Source: Desulfovibrionales bacterium GWA2_65_9
GTDB taxonomy: Bacteria > Desulfobacterota > Desulfovibrionia > Desulfovibrionales > Desulfovibrionaceae
Assembly (NCBI GenBank): GCA_001799475.1
Contig: MGTN01000080.1
Span: forward strand, 1,257-9,214
Length of the DNA stretch: 7,958 bases
Reading direction: 5' to 3'
Positions 5,327 to 7,958 of this stretch are shown here, one piece after another. A program made the translations under genes and the position numbers. Positions within the stretch are counted from its first letter, which is position 1, and each line of letters begins with the position of its first letter. Below the pieces are notes generated by a model. That model was not told where the DNA came from and made no database searches. It saw nothing but the letters and a program-made list of their open reading frames with translations.

Positions 5327-5350
5327 GCCACCAGGATTGCTCTACAACCG

Positions 5351-5376
5351 GGCCACCTTCGGGTGGCCTTTTCCTT
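5351..5376 (+). terminator. Rho-independent terminator of hicAB
   Basis: GGCCACC (5351-5357) pairs perfectly with GGTGGCC (5362-5368) around a TTCG tetraloop and is followed by TTTTCCTT (5369-5376). It separates hicAB from the restriction-modification operon. Confidence 0.88.
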
Positions 5377-5461
5377 GCCCCGACTGCGCGGAGCCCAGCG
5401 GGGTCTCCGGGGAGCAGGTGGCGTGCGCAGGATGCAGGCGTTTGCATGGGCGTGGAGCGGT

Positions 5462-5499
5462 GTCAAAGGGATTGACTCCCCCCTGCTTATGGATACAAG
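5462..5499 (+). promoter_or_regulatory. Possible promoter and overlapping inverted repeat before the restriction-modification operon
   Basis: TTGACT (5472-5477) and TACAAG (5494-5499) are 16 bases apart, about 100 bases before the first gene. GTCAA (5462-5466) and TTGAC (5472-5476) form a 5-5-5 inverted repeat over the -35 element, which could be an operator. The -10 match is poor, and other promoters nearer 5580 cannot be excluded. No gene was identified elsewhere in 5377-5595. Confidence 0.35.
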
Positions 5500-5595
5500 A
5501 ACCCAAAGAACACTACGCCTTTTCGAGTCGTCACCACGGCAACGCCCTTTGCGCTTAAGGCTAACTTCTGGCACCTATCTATAAGGAATTTCTGT

Positions 5596-6405
5596 ATGAA
5601 GCGCAAACAGGCCACTGCGACAGCCGAAGTATCCGATCCGTCTTTCGGCCAGCTCGATCAGATGGACGAGGCGGTGCCTAGGCCAGCTGAAGTCAGCAAG
5701 AACACCCTCATCAAAAACGGCGCGGTGGTCGAAACCTGGGCTGTGTCGCTGCAAGAAATATACGATAACAATGACTTGCGCCTGGACGCCAGCCACTATG
5801 ACCGGCAAACTGCGGCGGCGCTCAAACAACTCAGCAAGTCCCCCTACCCGCTAAGGGCATTGTCGGCGATGGCGACCATCAACTTGCCCAGCCAGTTTGT
5901 GCGTATTTGGGCCAAGGACAAGGAGCATGGCATTCCCTACGTCAACGCCTCTGACCTCATGGGGCTGACGGGCATCGGCATATTCAGCGGAAGTGCTCGC
6001 TATCTTTCTCGGCAGACCGAGACAGACGTCGACGCGTTGATTATCCGCGAGGGGTGGTTGCTGATGACATGCTCGGGCACCATTGGTCGCATTTTCTATG
6101 TCCCTCAGCGGCTTGACGGCTGGGTGGCCACCCATGACCTTATTCGCATCATCCCCAACAAAGATGTTCCTGTGGGGTTTCTACATGCCTACCTGTCTTC
6201 GCCTGTCGCGCAACAGCAGATCGCCGGGCACACCCACGGCGGCCAGATCGATCATATCACCCACCACCAAATCGGCGGCGTGGTGATGCCGGACATGCCC
6301 AAGGAGAAGAAGCAGGCCATCCACATACGCACCATGAAGGCCTTAGATTTGAGGGAAAAAGCCATCGCCGCGCTGGCGGAGATTGCAGAGGACGTGAAAG
6401 CATGA
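5596..6405 (+). CDS. Single-TRD DNA specificity subunit (HsdS-like) of a restriction-modification system
   Basis: A 269-residue protein related to Type I specificity subunits, which choose the DNA target for a methylase and nuclease. Residues 50-82 carry the family lead-in with R62-L-D-A-S-H-Y. A single target-recognition domain spans about 85-232: GIPYVNASDL (112-121), the strand with D146-A-L-I-I-R-E-G-W-L-L-M-T-C-S-G-T-I-G (to 164), and the closing GGQIDHIT..QIGGVVMP (215-232). A helix with the usual K-x-x-A-I motif follows (about 236-266). Classical HsdS has two such halves and about 400 residues, so this is a half-size subunit that would need to dimerise and would then read a symmetric site. 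Residues 1-45 are polar and not recognised. AAGGA at 5582-5586 supports the start. Its stop overlaps the next start by 4 bases (ATGA), so the two are co-translated. Confidence 0.85.
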   Translation: MKRKQATATAEVSDPSFGQLDQMDEAVPRPAEVSKNTLIKNGAVVETWAVSLQEIYDNNDLRLDASHYDRQTAAALKQLSKSPYPLRALSAMATINLPSQFVRIWAKDKEHGIPYVNASDLMGLTGIGIFSGSARYLSRQTETDVDALIIREGWLLMTCSGTIGRIFYVPQRLDGWVATHDLIRIIPNKDVPVGFLHAYLSSPVAQQQIAGHTHGGQIDHITHHQIGGVVMPDMPKEKKQAIHIRTMKALDLREKAIAALAEIAEDVKA

Positions 6406-7958
6406 GCACCGGCAACGTCACCTACCTCATCCCGCCTGGGAGCATCCGTTGCTACCTCACTGGCAATCTGCGCAAGGACACGCCGGAGGAAAACGTCCGC
6501 CAAAGATGGGTGCGCAGTCTGGTTGAAGAGTACGGCTATTCCAAAAAGGACATTGCCCTTGAGTTTTCCATCCAAATGGGTGTGATGAAGAAACGGGCGG
6601 ACATTGTCATTTTCAAGGCCGGTGCCAAACAATCCCAGGACGAAATACGGGTCATCATCGAAACAAAACGTGATGATGTAAATATCACCGACAAGAGCAA
6701 GGGGGATGGACAGCTCATGAGCTACATGGCTGCATCGCCGTCCTGTAGCTACGGCCTGTGGGTTGGGAAGGAGCGACGGGCTTACGAGAAGATGCAGGAC
6801 GGCACGCACGCCATCGTTAGCGATATCCCCCGCGCTGGCGAGGAAATGCCGCGCAGGCCGGAACGGGCTGATTTGCAGGTGGCCCACGATCTCGCTGTGA
6901 CATTCCGCCGCTGCCACAATTACATTCACGCCAACGGTGGACATCAGAAGGCCGAGGCGTTCCATGAGATGCTCAAGCTGATTTTCTGCAAGATGTACGA
7001 TGAGGAGGAAGGCTCTGGCCTTGAATTGAATTTTGCAGTCGATCCCAAGGAACAACGCTCTGAAAGTGGACGGCGGCGGCTGCTTGAGGACAGAATCATC
7101 CCCCTGTTTGAGAAAGTAAAAATTCGCTTCCCGCACATTTTCGAGGAAAATGAGACCATCAAATTAGAGCCGTCGGTGCTGGCCTACATTGTCTCGGAGA
7201 TGCAGTTCATTTCCCTCACGGAGACGAAGACCGATGTGAAGGGGGCCGCCTACGAAGAGCTGGTGGGGCAGAACCTGCGCGGGGACAGGGGAGAATATTT
7301 CACACCACGCAATGTCTGCGACATGACGGTGAAGATGATTCAGTCGATGTTCCCTCAGGGCGACCTGAAGGACCTCATCGTTCTCGACTGCTGCTGCGGT
7401 ACGGGGGGCTTTCTGGTTTCCTGGATAGACAATCTCCGCATCATCCTGCGCGAACAAGAGGCCGCTCGCCGTAGTCGCGACGTGGAAGGCAATGTCCGCA
7501 AACGCATCCGTGAGGCGTGCGCCCGCTGCTTGTACGGAACGGACATCAACCCCTTCCTTGTGCGCACGGCGCAAATGAACCTCGTCATGCATGGTGATGG
7601 CTCGACAAATGTCTTTCGTGTGGATTCCACCCGCTCTCCCGGCGAGTGGTCCGACGAGGCCCGTCGGAAAATTCCCTTCGGCAAGGCTGACATCGTGCTG
7701 ACCAACCCACCCTTCGGTTCAGAGGTGAAGATAGACGATGCCCACATCCTCCACCGGTATGAACTTCCGGGGTGGGAAGCCAAAAATAACCGTAACGCCA
7801 TGCCCGCAGAGCAGCTTTTCGTTGAGAATGCGATGATGTTTTTACGCGAAGGCGGCTACCTTGGCGTTGTCCTGCCCGATGGAATACTCAACAACCCTGG
7901 CTTGAGATTTTTGCGCTCATGGTTGTTGAAACGGGGGCGTATCGTGGCTTCGGTTGAC
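6402..7958 (+). CDS. Restriction-modification fusion: HsdR-type nuclease domain plus N6-adenine DNA methyltransferase (partial, 3' end missing)
   Basis: The first 519 residues are present; the frame is open to the window edge. Residues 13-125 resemble the HsdR N-terminal nuclease: E54, then R65-A-D-I-V-I-F with D67, then I85-I-E-T-K-R with E87-x-K89 (a PD-(D/E)XK core), and the Q104-x-x-x-Y108 motif typical of Type I nucleases. After a helical linker (about 155-290) comes an N6-adenine methylase: GEYFTPRNV (297-305), SAM-binding V327-L-D-C-C-C-G-T-G-G-F-L, GTDINP (379-384), and catalytic T434-N-P-P-F-G. No helicase motifs are seen, so cleavage without DNA translocation is likely. A nuclease-methylase polypeptide served by a separate S protein is the layout of BcgI-like Type IIB enzymes; compact Type I-like systems are the alternative. 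GAGG at 6388-6391 and the 4-bp overlap with the S gene support the start. Codon use is less GC-biased than in the left half. Confidence 0.88.
   Translation, partial: MSTGNVTYLIPPGSIRCYLTGNLRKDTPEENVRQRWVRSLVEEYGYSKKDIALEFSIQMGVMKKRADIVIFKAGAKQSQDEIRVIIETKRDDVNITDKSKGDGQLMSYMAASPSCSYGLWVGKERRAYEKMQDGTHAIVSDIPRAGEEMPRRPERADLQVAHDLAVTFRRCHNYIHANGGHQKAEAFHEMLKLIFCKMYDEEEGSGLELNFAVDPKEQRSESGRRRLLEDRIIPLFEKVKIRFPHIFEENETIKLEPSVLAYIVSEMQFISLTETKTDVKGAAYEELVGQNLRGDRGEYFTPRNVCDMTVKMIQSMFPQGDLKDLIVLDCCCGTGGFLVSWIDNLRIILREQEAARRSRDVEGNVRKRIREACARCLYGTDINPFLVRTAQMNLVMHGDGSTNVFRVDSTRSPGEWSDEARRKIPFGKADIVLTNPPFGSEVKIDDAHILHRYELPGWEAKNNRNAMPAEQLFVENAMMFLREGGYLGVVLPDGILNNPGLRFLRSWLLKRGRIVASVD

Noticed and set aside
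6226..6238. A GGGCAC match to the tRNA 3' end as a possible second attachment site
   Set aside because: Only a few bases match and it sits inside the S gene; it is not a duplicated tRNA end.
6252..7136. A 294-codon leftward open frame opposite the S and fusion genes
   Set aside because: The plus strand here encodes clear nuclease and specificity motifs; the antisense frame shows no recognisable domain.
1..7958. CRISPR arrays or long tandem repeats
   Set aside because: No regularly spaced direct repeats were seen anywhere in the window.

Overview
The window looks like a GC-rich proteobacterial chromosome, most plausibly a Desulfovibrio-type member of the Desulfovibrionales. This rests on protein style, codon use and gene mix (a chemotaxis-receptor-like tail, HAMP-GGDEF, a stand-alone YcaO protein), not on any marker gene, so the placement is tentative.

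Left part, 1 to about 4310, is core-like and strongly GC-rich. It holds the last codons of a probable chemotaxis receptor with a good terminator. Next come a leftward antibiotic-biosynthesis-monooxygenase-fold (ABM) protein and a diverging two-helix membrane protein with a possible PH-like cytoplasmic domain. A 148 bp element follows that is palindromic over its whole length (candidate MITE, flanked by TA). Then come a membrane HAMP-GGDEF diguanylate cyclase with an intact active site and I-site, and a 574-residue YcaO-domain protein with its own promoter and an unassigned N-terminal half.

A complete tRNA-Leu(TAA) with promoter and terminator sits at 4333-4511. To its right, base composition and codon use shift to a less GC-rich, more mixed style, and the genes are typical accessory cargo. 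This is consistent with an island lying next to the tRNA, although no integrase or duplicated tRNA end is visible here.

Right part, 4700 to the end: a hicAB toxin-antitoxin operon has a perfect-spacing promoter, a 7-5-7 inverted repeat inside that promoter, and a hicA start that falls almost on the predicted transcription start. A tetraloop terminator closes it. Next is a two-gene restriction-modification operon: a 269-residue single-TRD specificity protein overlaps by 4 bp a long protein that joins an HsdR-type PD-(D/E)XK nuclease domain to an N6-adenine methyltransferase. The second gene runs off the window. The nuclease-methylase fusion plus separate specificity subunit resembles Type IIB (BcgI-like) or compact Type I-like systems. 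The half-size S subunit and S-first order are the unusual points and the best candidate here for a little-described system.
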